NCBI RefSeq assembly: GCF_002699985.1 | Contig: NZ_LKBT01000045.1 | Coordinates: 1 to 64,000, forward strand | DNA: 64,000 bases | Direction: 5' to 3' | Source: Pseudomonas sp. ICMP 561 | GTDB taxonomy: Bacteria; Pseudomonadota; Gammaproteobacteria; Pseudomonadales; Pseudomonadaceae | The notes under the pieces: generated by a model | What the model saw: the letters and a program-made list of their open reading frames with translations, nothing else | Database searches by the model: none | Told to the model about the DNA's origin: nothing | Shown here: positions 35,018-43,701 of the stretch, piece after piece | How positions within the stretch are numbered: the stretch's first letter is position 1 | Layout of the letters: the number at the start of each line of letters is the position of its first letter | Made by a program: the position numbers and the translations under genes

Positions 35018-36073
35018 ATGAACCTCATCCAAAGCATCGACGCCCTGCTCCCCCAGACCCAATGCGGAAAATGCGGACATCCCGGCTGCAAGCCCTACGC
35101 AGAAGGGATCGCCCAAGGCGAAGCAATCAACAAATGCCCGCCGGGTGGCGATGAGACCGTTGCGGCTCTGGCGCAGTTACTCAGCGTTCCAGCGCTGCGC
35201 GTCGATCCGGAGCGGGGTTCTGCGCCAGCACAAGTCGCGTTTATTCGGGAGGCCGAATGCATTGGCTGCACCAAGTGCATTCAGGCTTGCCCGGTTGACG
35301 CTATCGTCGGCGCAGCAAAGTTCATGCACACCGTCATCGTCGATGAGTGCACCGGTTGCGACCTGTGTATCGCCCCCTGCCCGGTGGATTGCATTGACCT
35401 GCTGCCGCTTCCTTCTAACGTCACTCCTATCGTCAGCGGATATGCCGCAACTGTGCCGGAGCAACAGAATCGCAGCCAAAGGCGAAATCAGGCACGACGT
35501 CGCTTCGAGTCCCGCAACGCGCGGCTACGACGCGAAGAGGAGCGTCGGCATGCTGAGCGAGTTGCGCGCGCGCAAAGGGCCACAGCAGCACCTGAACCCC
35601 CTCGCTCAACCGCGCAATCAATAGCTGAGCGCACAGGCACGCAACGCGTTGCCGTCGATGACGATGCATTGAAAAAAGCCCGCATCAACGTGGCTATGAG
35701 CAGAGCTCAACTCAATAAATCCTTGAAGGCATTCGGTCACCCTCCTATCGCCGAGCAGGCAGCACGTCTGGTTCAATTGCAGCAGGAATACGAAACGGCC
35801 GAACAAGCCCTTGAGAGCCTCCAGTCCGCGCAACCCGGCCCAATCGCAACACCGACCCCACGGATGGACAACAGCGGGGTCAAACGTGCAAAAATCCAGC
35901 TGGCCATGGCACGCGCGGCATTGAAAAAAGCGCAGACGAACGAGGCTTCTTCAGAACAGATCGCGAGCCTGACGGCTCAGCTTCAACATGCCGAACAAGC
36001 TCTTGAGGCCGCAGAGCAGAGCCTGTCAGCCAACCCGCAAGCTATCGCCCCCAAGGAAAATCCCGGTTCATGA
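35018..36073 (+). CDS. rsxB: Orphan RnfB/RsxB-like ferredoxin protein with C-terminal repeat extension
   Basis: The 351-residue protein has a 4Fe-4S domain with CGKCGHPGCKPYAEG and two bacterial ferredoxin motifs (CIGCTKCIQACPVDAI, CTGCDLCIAPCPVDCI), as in RnfB. Unlike E. coli RsxB it starts right at the Fe-S domain, so the N-terminal membrane anchor is absent, and no membrane helix is encoded in frame just upstream. After residue 150 comes a basic, charged region with two similar helical repeats (DALKKARINVAMSRAQLNKS and VKRAKIQLAMARAALKKA) that recall the tail of RnfC. None of rnfA, C, D, G or E is present. It overlaps nth by 4 bases. Confidence 0.85.
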   Translation: MNLIQSIDALLPQTQCGKCGHPGCKPYAEGIAQGEAINKCPPGGDETVAALAQLLSVPALRVDPERGSAPAQVAFIREAECIGCTKCIQACPVDAIVGAAKFMHTVIVDECTGCDLCIAPCPVDCIDLLPLPSNVTPIVSGYAATVPEQQNRSQRRNQARRRFESRNARLRREEERRHAERVARAQRATAAPEPPRSTAQSIAERTGTQRVAVDDDALKKARINVAMSRAQLNKSLKAFGHPPIAEQAARLVQLQQEYETAEQALESLQSAQPGPIATPTPRMDNSGVKRAKIQLAMARAALKKAQTNEASSEQIASLTAQLQHAEQALEAAEQSLSANPQAIAPKENPGS

Positions 36074-36708
36074 ACGCTGCAAAACGCCTGGAAATCTTTC
36101 GTCGCCTTCACGAAGACAATCCGGATCCAAAGACCGAGCTGGCGTATACCACGCCATTCGAGTTGCTCATCTCTGTGATTCTTTCAGCCCAGGCAACCGA
36201 TGTCAGCGTGAACAAGGCCACCGCACGGCTTTATCCTGTCGCCAATACCCCACAGGCGATCTATGACCTTGGCGTGGAAGGCTTGTCCGAGTACATAAAA
36301 ACCATCGGCCTCTACAACAGCAAGGCCAAAAACGTTATAGAAACATGCCGAATGCTCATGGAGTTGCACGATGGAGAAGTGCCGCAAACACGCGAAGCAC
36401 TTGAAGCCCTGCCCGGCGTGGGACGCAAGACAGCCAATGTGGTGCTCAATACTGCATTCCGCCAGATAGCCATGGCGGTAGACACCCACATATTTCGTGT
36501 CAGCAATCGTACCGGCATTGCCCCAGGCAAAAATGTGGTTGAGGTAGAGAAGCAGCTGATGAAGTTTGTACCCAAGGATTATCTGCTGGACGCCCACCAC
36601 TGGCTGATCCTGCTTGGCCGCTATGTTTGCCAGGCACGCAAGCCACGCTGTGGCAGCTGCATGATCGAAGACCTGTGCGATTACAAGCACAAGACCTCGG
36701 ACGATTGA
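36070..36708 (+). CDS. nth: Endonuclease III
   Basis: This DNA glycosylase/AP lyase removes oxidised pyrimidines in base excision repair. The 212-residue protein has the helix-hairpin-helix LPGVGRKTANVVL with catalytic Lys120 and Asp138 (AVDTHIFRVSNR), numbered as in E. coli. The 4Fe-4S loop C-x6-C-x2-C-x5-C is in CQARKPRCGSCMIEDLC. It is translationally coupled to the rnfB-like gene, the same end-of-operon position as in the rsx operon of E. coli. Confidence 0.97.
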   Translation: MNAAKRLEIFRRLHEDNPDPKTELAYTTPFELLISVILSAQATDVSVNKATARLYPVANTPQAIYDLGVEGLSEYIKTIGLYNSKAKNVIETCRMLMELHDGEVPQTREALEALPGVGRKTANVVLNTAFRQIAMAVDTHIFRVSNRTGIAPGKNVVEVEKQLMKFVPKDYLLDAHHWLILLGRYVCQARKPRCGSCMIEDLCDYKHKTSDD

Positions 36709-36813
36709 GCGATAGGACCTCAAACGACTGATCGATTGAAAAAATCTTTTTTACCCGCTCGCAGATACTCGCTATAAGGTGCGCCAACGACAGCTTAAGT
36801 CTGGAGTCACCTT

Positions 36814-36996
36814 ATGAGCACTGACAAAGAGCAATTGGATGTAGACGACGATTTCATTGCGGTTGAAGCAGATGATGCAGAGCCCGCACCTGTTGAACCC
36901 GCCAAGACCAATCTCAGCAAACGACGCACGATCGACAACATGCTTGAAGAAAGACGTCTGCAAAAGCAACTGGCTGATTACGACTACGATCTATGA
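36814..36996 (+). CDS. PA3496 family small acidic protein
   Basis: The 60-residue protein has an acidic N-terminal half (LDVDDDFIAVEADDAEPAP) and a charged helical end (KRRTIDNMLEERRLQKQLAD). It matches, in size, composition and position after nth, the family named after P. aeruginosa PA3496, described as putative envelope integrity protein. No signal peptide is visible. A terminator follows. Confidence 0.85.
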   Translation: MSTDKEQLDVDDDFIAVEADDAEPAPVEPAKTNLSKRRTIDNMLEERRLQKQLADYDYDL

Positions 36997-37023
36997 TCGC
37001 TGCCCCGCTTCACCTCCCCATTC

Positions 37024-37050
37024 AAAGCCTCTCATGTGCGAGAGGCTTTA
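37024..37050 (+). terminator. Intrinsic terminator after the PA3496-like gene
   Basis: AAAGCCTCTC and GAGAGGCTTT form a 10-bp stem with a 6-base loop. The A and T residues at its ends could also help termination of the converging regulator gene. Confidence 0.8.
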
Positions 37051-37115
37051 GCGCTCAGCACCACAAGCTGCAGCGCATATCATGATTTCCCTCTGGTAAA
37101 AATCGCCAAATCTCC

Positions 37116-37742
37116 TCAGACCAGACCATTACGCTGAGCGAGCTCGATGAGATCAACCAACGAATGAGCATTGAGTTTGAGCAACAGTCGAGTCTTATAG
37201 GTGCTGACTGTTTTATTACTTAAAAACATTCCATCTGCAATTTCCTTATTGGTTTTCCCTCGCGCCAATTGCTGTAGCACCATCATTTCCCGGCCAGACA
37301 GGCGATCAACCATGTCAGCTTCGCTGGCATTGCCCATGCTTGAGCGAACGGTATGCAGGGCCTGGTTAGGGAAATAACTGTAGCCCGACAATACGGCCTT
37401 GATGGCGCTCAACAGTTCGGTGAGGTCCTGCTGCTTGCAGACATATCCGGCTGCCCCGGCCTGCATGCAGCGCATGGAGAAATGCCCAGGAGCCTGAGAG
37501 GTCAGGATCAGCACCTTGAACGGCAGGGTCATGGCAGACAGACGAGCGATGACTTCGAGGCCATCCAGCTTTGGAATGCCTATGTCGAGAATCACGATAT
37601 CGGGCAAATGCTCACGAGCCAGTTGCAGGGCATCCACTCCATTATCCGTCTCCGCAATAACCTCATAGCCATGGCGCTCCATCAGCATACGAACAGCAAG
37701 GCGAATGACGGGATGATCGTCCACGATCAGCACTTTATTCAT
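37116..37742 (-). CDS. LuxR-type response regulator, BvgA/EvgA-like, orphan
   Basis: The 208-residue protein has a receiver domain (MNKVLIVDDHPVIRLAV, phosphoacceptor Asp in DIVILDIGIPKLDGLEV, Lys in AAGYVCKQQD) and a LuxR-type HTH (LSGREMMVLQQLARGKTNKE, then FLSNKTVSTYKTRLLLKL). It closely follows the BvgA sequence I remember. The start at 37742 gives the canonical N-terminus. No sensor kinase gene is next to it, so the partner must be elsewhere. The upstream region is AT-rich and gene-free. Confidence 0.92.
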   Translation of the reverse strand: MNKVLIVDDHPVIRLAVRMLMERHGYEVIAETDNGVDALQLAREHLPDIVILDIGIPKLDGLEVIARLSAMTLPFKVLILTSQAPGHFSMRCMQAGAAGYVCKQQDLTELLSAIKAVLSGYSYFPNQALHTVRSSMGNASEADMVDRLSGREMMVLQQLARGKTNKEIADGMFLSNKTVSTYKTRLLLKLNAHSLVDLIELAQRNGLV

Positions 37743-38989
37743 GGGCAGTCCAATTTTCGCTTTTCGAAGTTTCAGAGTAAGCACAATAGCTTAGTCGTTT
37801 AGTGCTTTGCATGACGCGCCCCCCTTGGGACTGACAGCCAAAGACCATTCCCACAACCACCGCAGAATATTCCTACAAATATCAGTCTAAATGACGCTAC
37901 ATAAGTGGCCATCACACGTCTGCCTGCGCTGAAAAATAGAAATTAACTGGTTTGTACAAAATCAAGATACTGGAGCGCGGATCAACTAATAGAATTATTA
38001 TGTTCGGGTCAAGCATTTTTCAAATATCCCTTTGGACTAATAAACATGCATTACACCGACCTGGTCGATCCTGAGCTATCCACATCCGTGACAACAGGTC
38101 GAGCACTCAGTTTAGATAGCTTCTAGCCATCACCAGAAACGATGCTTTTATATTCCCTTCACACGTCCACAAAAAACTTCCGGGCCTCGCCAGCACAAAC
38201 ACACTGTTACATATCTGAGACACTGGCACTGCGCTTCGGCAACGGCATCCAATATGTCAGAACACCGCCACATTTAGCGTCACGGTTGTGCCAACAGAAT
38301 ATTTCAGCCATCACCCTCTGCTACGTTTAAAAAATACACACTTTGCAGCGCCCATTTTGTAAATATATATATTTTGCGAAAAATCCTACTTAGATTTCGG
38401 AAACGCCTGAGCTTTCAAGAAAGCATGACCTCCTTGCTCATTTAATTGTGCGGTATTCATGCACCGCACAACACATAAATGCAGACAGCCTCCAGACCAT
38501 CAGAAATTTCTAAAAGCAGTGCATGACTTTTCTGACGGAGACTGATCTCAGGCAGCCATCCGGCTGAAAGCTAATACTATATCCCCAAGCAAATCCATAT
38601 ACCCCCGCCAAAGAGGAAATGTACTACAACACTAACAGACGAAGAAAATCTTCATGTAAGAAAATTAATTACCCTATAAATCAATCCATCTAGCGAAAGC
38701 TTTTTTACTTGCAAATTTTATTACCAGTCGTTACTTTTTCAAGAACCCTTCCACTAATCACAGATAAAACATGCAGGACTACATGAAACCCACTTAACAA
38801 ATGATGCCAATTTGACCCATCAAAAAAGCGTTGCTTTAAAAGGACTCTCCTTCACTAGAGAGCCGAAGGGATTCGGGCAGCATGAACATGCCCCATCCGA
38901 ACAGCCTTCGCTGACCGCGCCCTGATATGGACCGACGATTCTTTTTTGAATGGGCCCTGTGTACAACCATGTTCAAAAAGGGATATATC
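37743..38989. other. AT-rich gene-poor region of about 1.2 kb
   Basis: This stretch is visibly richer in A and T than its surroundings and has no reading frame that I can support; the 62-codon frame at 38142-38330 has no family likeness and no ribosome binding site. It contains a perfect 9-bp hairpin (38446-38471) and a TGTAAG motif (38655). It may hold the promoter of the response regulator gene, a small RNA, or decayed foreign DNA. Confidence 0.5.
38446..38471. other. Perfect hairpin inside the AT-rich region
   Basis: TTGTGCGGT and ACCGCACAA form a 9-bp stem around an 8-base loop. It has no T-run on either side, so it looks more like an operator or RNA structure than a terminator. Confidence 0.4.
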
Positions 38990-39517
38990 ATGAACAACAA
39001 AATCTCCAGTGCCTGCCCTCAAGAGGCAGACTCTCTGGATCTTGCGGCAGCTGTTGAACACTTCGTAGCTCAGGGCGGCGTTATTGACATCGTCTCGCAA
39101 GCTGCACATCAGGCAGCCACACTAAGCACCGCCAGTACAACACCAGCGCCTGAAATTGCAGCTGTTGAAAAACCTGACAAGTTGGATACTCTAAAAGCGC
39201 TGGTGGCTAAAGGCGCCGGTATTAACGCACTGCAGTACTCGCTGAGGATGAACAAGAGAGATATCAAACAGTTGGCTGCGGAGCACGGCGTAAAAATCGC
39301 ATTCAGCCGCCCGGTCAACGAAACCGGCAGAGCACATCGGTCGGAAACGTCAGATATTGACGACACTGTGGCGGGGCATGCGATGCATTATTCAAGCCTT
39401 GGATACTCCGCACACGAGATTGCCAACATTCTGGGCTTGAGCGTTCGCCAGGTGTGGAACATAGGAAAAGCGTATCGGTTCGAATTCAAAATAAACGAGG
39501 GTGACCCCTCTCCATAG
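38990..39517 (+). CDS. Conserved hypothetical protein with two HTH-like segments
   Basis: The 175-residue protein has an N-terminal helix (LAAAVEHFVAQGGVIDIV), a Thr/Pro-rich linker, then a helix-turn-helix-like stretch (GINALQYSLRMNKRDIKQLA) and a second one near the C-terminus (LGYSAHEIANILGLSVRQVW). This suggests DNA binding. I chose the start at 38990 because AAGGG lies at good distance; an ATG at 38969 is also in frame. I recall similar proteins in other Pseudomonas but no known function. It sits in an AT-rich stretch next to an orphan response regulator. Confidence 0.65.
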   Translation: MNNKISSACPQEADSLDLAAAVEHFVAQGGVIDIVSQAAHQAATLSTASTTPAPEIAAVEKPDKLDTLKALVAKGAGINALQYSLRMNKRDIKQLAAEHGVKIAFSRPVNETGRAHRSETSDIDDTVAGHAMHYSSLGYSAHEIANILGLSVRQVWNIGKAYRFEFKINEGDPSP

Positions 39518-39645
39518 AACAGTTTGAAAAGCACACTGAACACCGAAAGAAGATTCACAAACTTTTCAGGTGCACGTGCACATTTCGGAGATTCGCCGAA
39601 TCTAATCCCTCTGACTCCATTAAAGGTCTTATTTGAGAAAACCCC

Positions 39646-39873
39646 ATGAAACTACTACCGCGCCTTATCAACCCCATCAGTATCATTGCGATGTTCGCCG
39701 CCTTGTGCGAGGCATCAGCAACAACGGTGCTCCCTCACCTTGATGAAGAAAACCGTCAGATCTATATATGGTTTCTAAAGGCATTTCCCTCTGCACTGGT
39801 TGTGTTATTTTTCCTGACGCTCAATTTCAACAGCCGGGTTCTTTATCCCCCTGTCGATCCTTCAGATAAATAG
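39646..39873 (+). CDS. Small membrane protein, conserved hypothetical
   Basis: The 75-residue protein has two hydrophobic segments (PISIIAMFAALCEASATTVL and FPSALVVLFFLTLNF) separated by an acidic stretch (HLDEENRQIY). I recall related small proteins in Pseudomonas genomes. The ribosome binding site is weak. The function is unknown. Confidence 0.55.
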   Translation: MKLLPRLINPISIIAMFAALCEASATTVLPHLDEENRQIYIWFLKAFPSALVVLFFLTLNFNSRVLYPPVDPSDK

Positions 39874-40252
39874 CCTGTCGCTATCAAGTGATGTCGGAAA
39901 ACCAGGTATATGCTCACCCCTCCTTGCCCTGCTGTTAAACCGCACTAGCACACATAGAGTCAAGACACGCTAGTGCAGGCATAACGATACGGCCAACCCG
40001 TTAGATACAGAGTATTCAGGGAGAATAAACAATTCGAAAAACTCATGACGCACTGAAACGTCACAACTGAACGCGGGCAGATTTATCCGCGTATGGAAGG
40101 CACCACGGCAGTACCTTATACGGCAACTGTGGCCGCCGGAAAGCTAACTGAGCAGGCTGCAAGAAACGCAATGCTGGCAGCATCTCACAAGTCTCAGTCA
40201 TTTTCAGATGCAGCACCCGAAAGGTGCTGCATCTTCATTTCAGGACACGTCG
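39874..40252. other. Intergenic region after the small membrane protein gene
   Basis: There is no gene I can support. A 70-codon frame (40093-40305) runs into the argG terminator and looks spurious. An inverted repeat GCACTAGC (39942-39949) with GCTAGTGC (39969-39976) has a 19-base loop, and the argG terminator lies at the right end. Confidence 0.5.
40206..40234. terminator. Hairpin after argG
   Basis: AGATGCAGCACC and GGTGCTGCATCT form a 12-bp stem with a 5-base loop, just beyond the argG stop codon. The T-run is weak on both strands, but position and stem length fit a terminator. Confidence 0.7.
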
Positions 40253-41470
40253 TTAAAACAGTTTACGGCCCTTGTTCGCAGCAATACGCATGCGCAGCGC
40301 GTTGAGCTTGATGAAGCCTGCTGCATCTGCCTGGTTATAAGCGCCACCATCTTCTTCGAAGGTCGCGATATTGGCATCAAACAGCGATTCATCAGACTTG
40401 CGACCGGTCACGATCACATTGCCTTTGTAGAGCTTGAGGCGCACCACGCCATTCACGTGAGCCTGCGAGGCATCAATCATCTGCTGCAGCATCTGACGCT
40501 CAGGGCTCCACCAGTAACCGGTGTAGATCAGGCTCGCGTACTTAGGCATCAACTCATCTTTGAGGTGAGCCACTTCGCGGTCCAGAGTGATCGACTCGAT
40601 GGCACGGTGAGCGCGCAGCATGATCGTGCCGCCAGGCGTCTCGTAGCAGCCGCGGGATTTCATACCCACGTAACGGTTCTCGACGATGTCCAGACGACCA
40701 ATACCGTGCTCGCCACCGATACGGTTGAGCGTGGCCAACACAGTGGCAGGCGTCATCTCAACGCCGTCCAGCGCGACGATGTCGCCGTTACGGTAGGTCA
40801 GTTCCAGATATTGTGGGGTGTCCGGAGCCTTCTCCGGGGACACGGTCCAACGCCACATGTCTTCTTCGTGCTCGGTCCATGTGTCTTCCAGCACGCCGCC
40901 TTCATAGGAGATGTGCAGCAGGTTGGCATCCATGGAATATGGAGATTTCTTCTTGCCGTGACGCTCAATCGGGATCGCGTGCTTCTCGGCGTAGTCCATC
41001 AGCTTCTCGCGGGACAGCAGGTCCCATTCGCGCCAAGGGGCAATCACTTTCACGCCAGGCTTGAGCGCATAGGCACCCAGCTCGAAACGCACCTGATCGT
41101 TACCTTTACCGGTAGCACCGTGGGAAATGGCATCAGCGCCGGTTTCGTTGGCGATTTCGATCAGGCGCTTGGCAATCAGCGGACGAGCGATGGAAGTACC
41201 CAGCAGGTACTCGCCTTCGTAGACAGTGTTGGCGCGGAACATCGGGAACACGAAATCACGCACGAACTCTTCGCGCAGGTCATCGATGTAGATTTCTTTG
41301 ACGCCCATGGCTTTTGCCTTGGCGCGTGCGGGTTCGACTTCTTCGCCCTGACCCAAGTCAGCGGTAAAGGTCACTACTTCGCAGTTATACGTATCTTGCA
41401 GCCACTTGAGGATTACCGAAGTATCCAGGCCACCGGAATACGCGAGAACTACCTTGTTTACGTCCGCCAT
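40253..41470 (-). CDS. argG: Argininosuccinate synthase
   Basis: The enzyme joins citrulline and aspartate using ATP in arginine synthesis. The 405-residue product has the normal length. The PP-loop ATP pyrophosphatase motif is AYSGGLDTSVILKWL at the N-terminus, and the conserved segments HGATGKGNDQVRFE (residues about 115-128) and YSMDANLLHISYEGG follow. No ArgR site is visible just upstream. It is separate from argF, which lies 9 kb away. Confidence 0.98.
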   Translation of the reverse strand: MADVNKVVLAYSGGLDTSVILKWLQDTYNCEVVTFTADLGQGEEVEPARAKAKAMGVKEIYIDDLREEFVRDFVFPMFRANTVYEGEYLLGTSIARPLIAKRLIEIANETGADAISHGATGKGNDQVRFELGAYALKPGVKVIAPWREWDLLSREKLMDYAEKHAIPIERHGKKKSPYSMDANLLHISYEGGVLEDTWTEHEEDMWRWTVSPEKAPDTPQYLELTYRNGDIVALDGVEMTPATVLATLNRIGGEHGIGRLDIVENRYVGMKSRGCYETPGGTIMLRAHRAIESITLDREVAHLKDELMPKYASLIYTGYWWSPERQMLQQMIDASQAHVNGVVRLKLYKGNVIVTGRKSDESLFDANIATFEEDGGAYNQADAAGFIKLNALRMRIAANKGRKLF

Positions 41471-41602
41471 GCCATCACTCCACCGGGTTGTACGGAAAAC
41501 CGATGATTCTACCGCTCAAACGGTGTGATTTACAGTAGCGCGACAGCTTCTGACGATGAAGCGACAGATTATGTCGATCTGGCGACGAGTGAGCACCCGT
41601 CG

Positions 41603-42508
41603 TCAGATCTTGGCGGGAGCCGTATTCAGCGCAACAGGGGCAGGTCTTTCATCCGGCGCAATACGCTCCAGATGGATGTTTACCCGACGGTTACGCGCAC
41701 GGTTGGCGTTGTTGGTATTAGGCACCAGCGGATAGCGTTCGCCGTGGAAACGCAGAGTAATCTGTTCTTCGGGAATGCCTTGAGCCTTCAGAAAATCCAT
41801 GACGGCCAAGGCGCGACGTCGGGACAAGTCACGATTGGTCAGGCGATTGCCACTGTTATCTGAATGTCCGTCCAGTTCGACGTGATTAACCGTGGGATCC
41901 GCCTTGAGATACGCCACGATGGTCTGCAAGCGAGCCTTGGCTTGCGCATCCAGATCGATGCCGCCGCCCGGAAAACCAACTTCACCCTGTTTGACCTGGT
42001 CGTAGTTCATCGGCAGCAGTTTAGTGACGCACTGCTGATAGTCGCTGAAGGCTTTGTTGAATTTGACCGGTAACAGGCGCACTTCGGTGGTACCAGCAGC
42101 ATCACGGGAGTAATGGCGGATGACCGGGCTGCGACCTTCCATCAGACCGCTGATCAGCCGACTGGCCTGTACCTGCGAACTGCTGAACGGAAATTCACCA
42201 TTATTGACTTTGACTGAACCCAGATTGATATCGCCGCGCCCCGGCTGCCATGGCGCAGCAGCCGCCAAAAGGGTCGCCGAGCCGCCGCCCGCCATGCCGC
42301 CGGCCGACTTGATCCGGAATGTGGCCTGCTCACCCGCACGACGCACGAACTCACCCGCACCGAAATCGGTGATGGGTTGGCTGAGGCGACACTCGAACTG
42401 ATCGCCTTCCACTTTCCACTCAATGCTTTCCAGACGAGTCTGGAAAGTCATTGCCATGGCCGGGAAGCTGGCGAACACGCTGAGCAGGGCTAGATATCGC
42501 TGGCGCAC
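41603..42508 (-). CDS. motY: Flagellar sodium/proton motor protein MotY
   Basis: The 301-residue protein has a signal peptide (MRQRYLALLSVFASFPAMA), an N-terminal domain that in MotY binds the basal body T-ring, and a C-terminal OmpA-type peptidoglycan-binding domain (VELDGHSDNSGNRLTNRDLS). A GTG at 42520 is in frame, but the GTG at 42508 has GGAG at the right distance and begins the signal peptide. Gene order argG-motY-pyrC-rnt matches P. aeruginosa, where motY is needed for motility. It diverges from pyrC. Confidence 0.93.
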   Translation of the reverse strand: MRQRYLALLSVFASFPAMAMTFQTRLESIEWKVEGDQFECRLSQPITDFGAGEFVRRAGEQATFRIKSAGGMAGGGSATLLAAAAPWQPGRGDINLGSVKVNNGEFPFSSSQVQASRLISGLMEGRSPVIRHYSRDAAGTTEVRLLPVKFNKAFSDYQQCVTKLLPMNYDQVKQGEVGFPGGGIDLDAQAKARLQTIVAYLKADPTVNHVELDGHSDNSGNRLTNRDLSRRRALAVMDFLKAQGIPEEQITLRFHGERYPLVPNTNNANRARNRRVNIHLERIAPDERPAPVALNTAPAKI

Positions 42509-42654
42509 GGGAGGCTCCACTAAAAAATGACTTCATAACAAAAAGACTTCCTACAACGGGCTATCGGTAACTTCCTACAAAACTTGATAGCGGGTGCCTG
42601 AGAGAGTCTTTTCCGGTAGCATTCCCAGCGAGTTTGACCCGCCTGGAATCCCCA

Positions 42655-43701
42655 ATGTCCGACCTCCTGACCCTTTTGCGTCCCGACGACTGGCACATAC
42701 ACCTCCGCGATGGAGCTGTTTTGCCCCACACCGTTGCTGACGTTGCGCGCACTTTTGGCCGCGCAATCATCATGCCTAACCTGGTACCGCCCGTTCGCAA
42801 TGCTCAGGAGGCCGACGCTTATCGTCAGCGCATCCTGGCGGCTCGCCCTGCCGGCAGCCCGTTCGAACCGCTGATGGTGCTTTACCTGACTGACCTGACG
42901 CAGCCGGAAGACATCCGCACGGCCAAAGCCACTGGCTTTATCCATGCTGCCAAGTTGTACCCGGCCGGAGCGACCACCAACTCCGATTCGGGTGTGACCA
43001 GCATCGACAAGATTTTCCCCGTTCTCGAAGCAATGGCCGAAGTCGGCATGCCGCTTCTGGTGCACGGCGAAGTGACCCGTAGCGACATTGATGTCTTTGA
43101 TCGCGAGAAAATCTTCATCGATGAACACCTGACGCGTGTCGTTGAACGCTTCCCGACACTCAAAGTGGTGTTTGAACACATCACCACCGCTGAGGCTGTG
43201 CAGTTCGTCAATCAGGCTTCGGCCAATGTCGGCGCCACGATTACTGCGCATCACTTGCTCTATAACCGCAACCACATGCTGGTGGGCGGGATTCGTCCGC
43301 ACTTCTATTGCCTGCCGATTCTGAAGCGCAATACGCACCAGACCGCGCTGCTTGATGCAGCTACCGGTGGGAGCACGAAGTTCTTCCTCGGCACCGACTC
43401 GGCGCCGCATGCCCAGCATGCCAAGGAAAACGCTTGTGGCTGTGCAGGCTGCTACACCGCCTATGCCGCCATCGAGATGTACGCTGAGGCTTTCGAGCAA
43501 CGTAATGCACTGGACAAACTGGAAGGGTTCGCCAGCCTCCATGGTCCGGCGTTCTACGGCCTGCCTGCGCCTCAGGACACCATTACGCTGGTCCGTGAAG
43601 AATGGACCGCGCCCACCAGTCTGCCGTTTGGCGAGCTGTCCGTAATACCGCTGCGCGCCGGTGAAAAACTGCGCTGGCGTCTGCTGGAGAAACACGCGTG
43701 A
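42655..43701 (+). CDS. pyrC: Dihydroorotase (class II)
   Basis: The enzyme interconverts carbamoyl aspartate and dihydroorotate in pyrimidine synthesis. The 348-residue protein has the metal motif HIHLRDG (His14, His16) and the carbamylated Lys100 (HAAKLYPAGATTNSDSG), with further metal ligands in LVHGEV and the Asp in LGTDSAPH. The ATG at 42655 was chosen over a TTG at 42634 because it gives the typical N-terminus. Its stop codon overlaps the start of rnt by 4 bases. Confidence 0.97.
   Translation: MSDLLTLLRPDDWHIHLRDGAVLPHTVADVARTFGRAIIMPNLVPPVRNAQEADAYRQRILAARPAGSPFEPLMVLYLTDLTQPEDIRTAKATGFIHAAKLYPAGATTNSDSGVTSIDKIFPVLEAMAEVGMPLLVHGEVTRSDIDVFDREKIFIDEHLTRVVERFPTLKVVFEHITTAEAVQFVNQASANVGATITAHHLLYNRNHMLVGGIRPHFYCLPILKRNTHQTALLDAATGGSTKFFLGTDSAPHAQHAKENACGCAGCYTAYAAIEMYAEAFEQRNALDKLEGFASLHGPAFYGLPAPQDTITLVREEWTAPTSLPFGELSVIPLRAGEKLRWRLLEKHA

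Noticed and set aside
38142..38330. A 62-codon frame in the AT-rich region
   Set aside because: It has no ribosome binding site, and its composition looks random.
38655..38673. Possible GacA box (TGTAAG) and Rsm-type small RNA
   Set aside because: The second half should read CTTACA after 6 bases but does not, and the following DNA lacks the many GGA motifs of RsmX/Y/Z.
40093..40305. A 70-codon plus-strand frame before argG's end
   Set aside because: It runs through the argG terminator into antisense of argG and has no ribosome binding site or family likeness.
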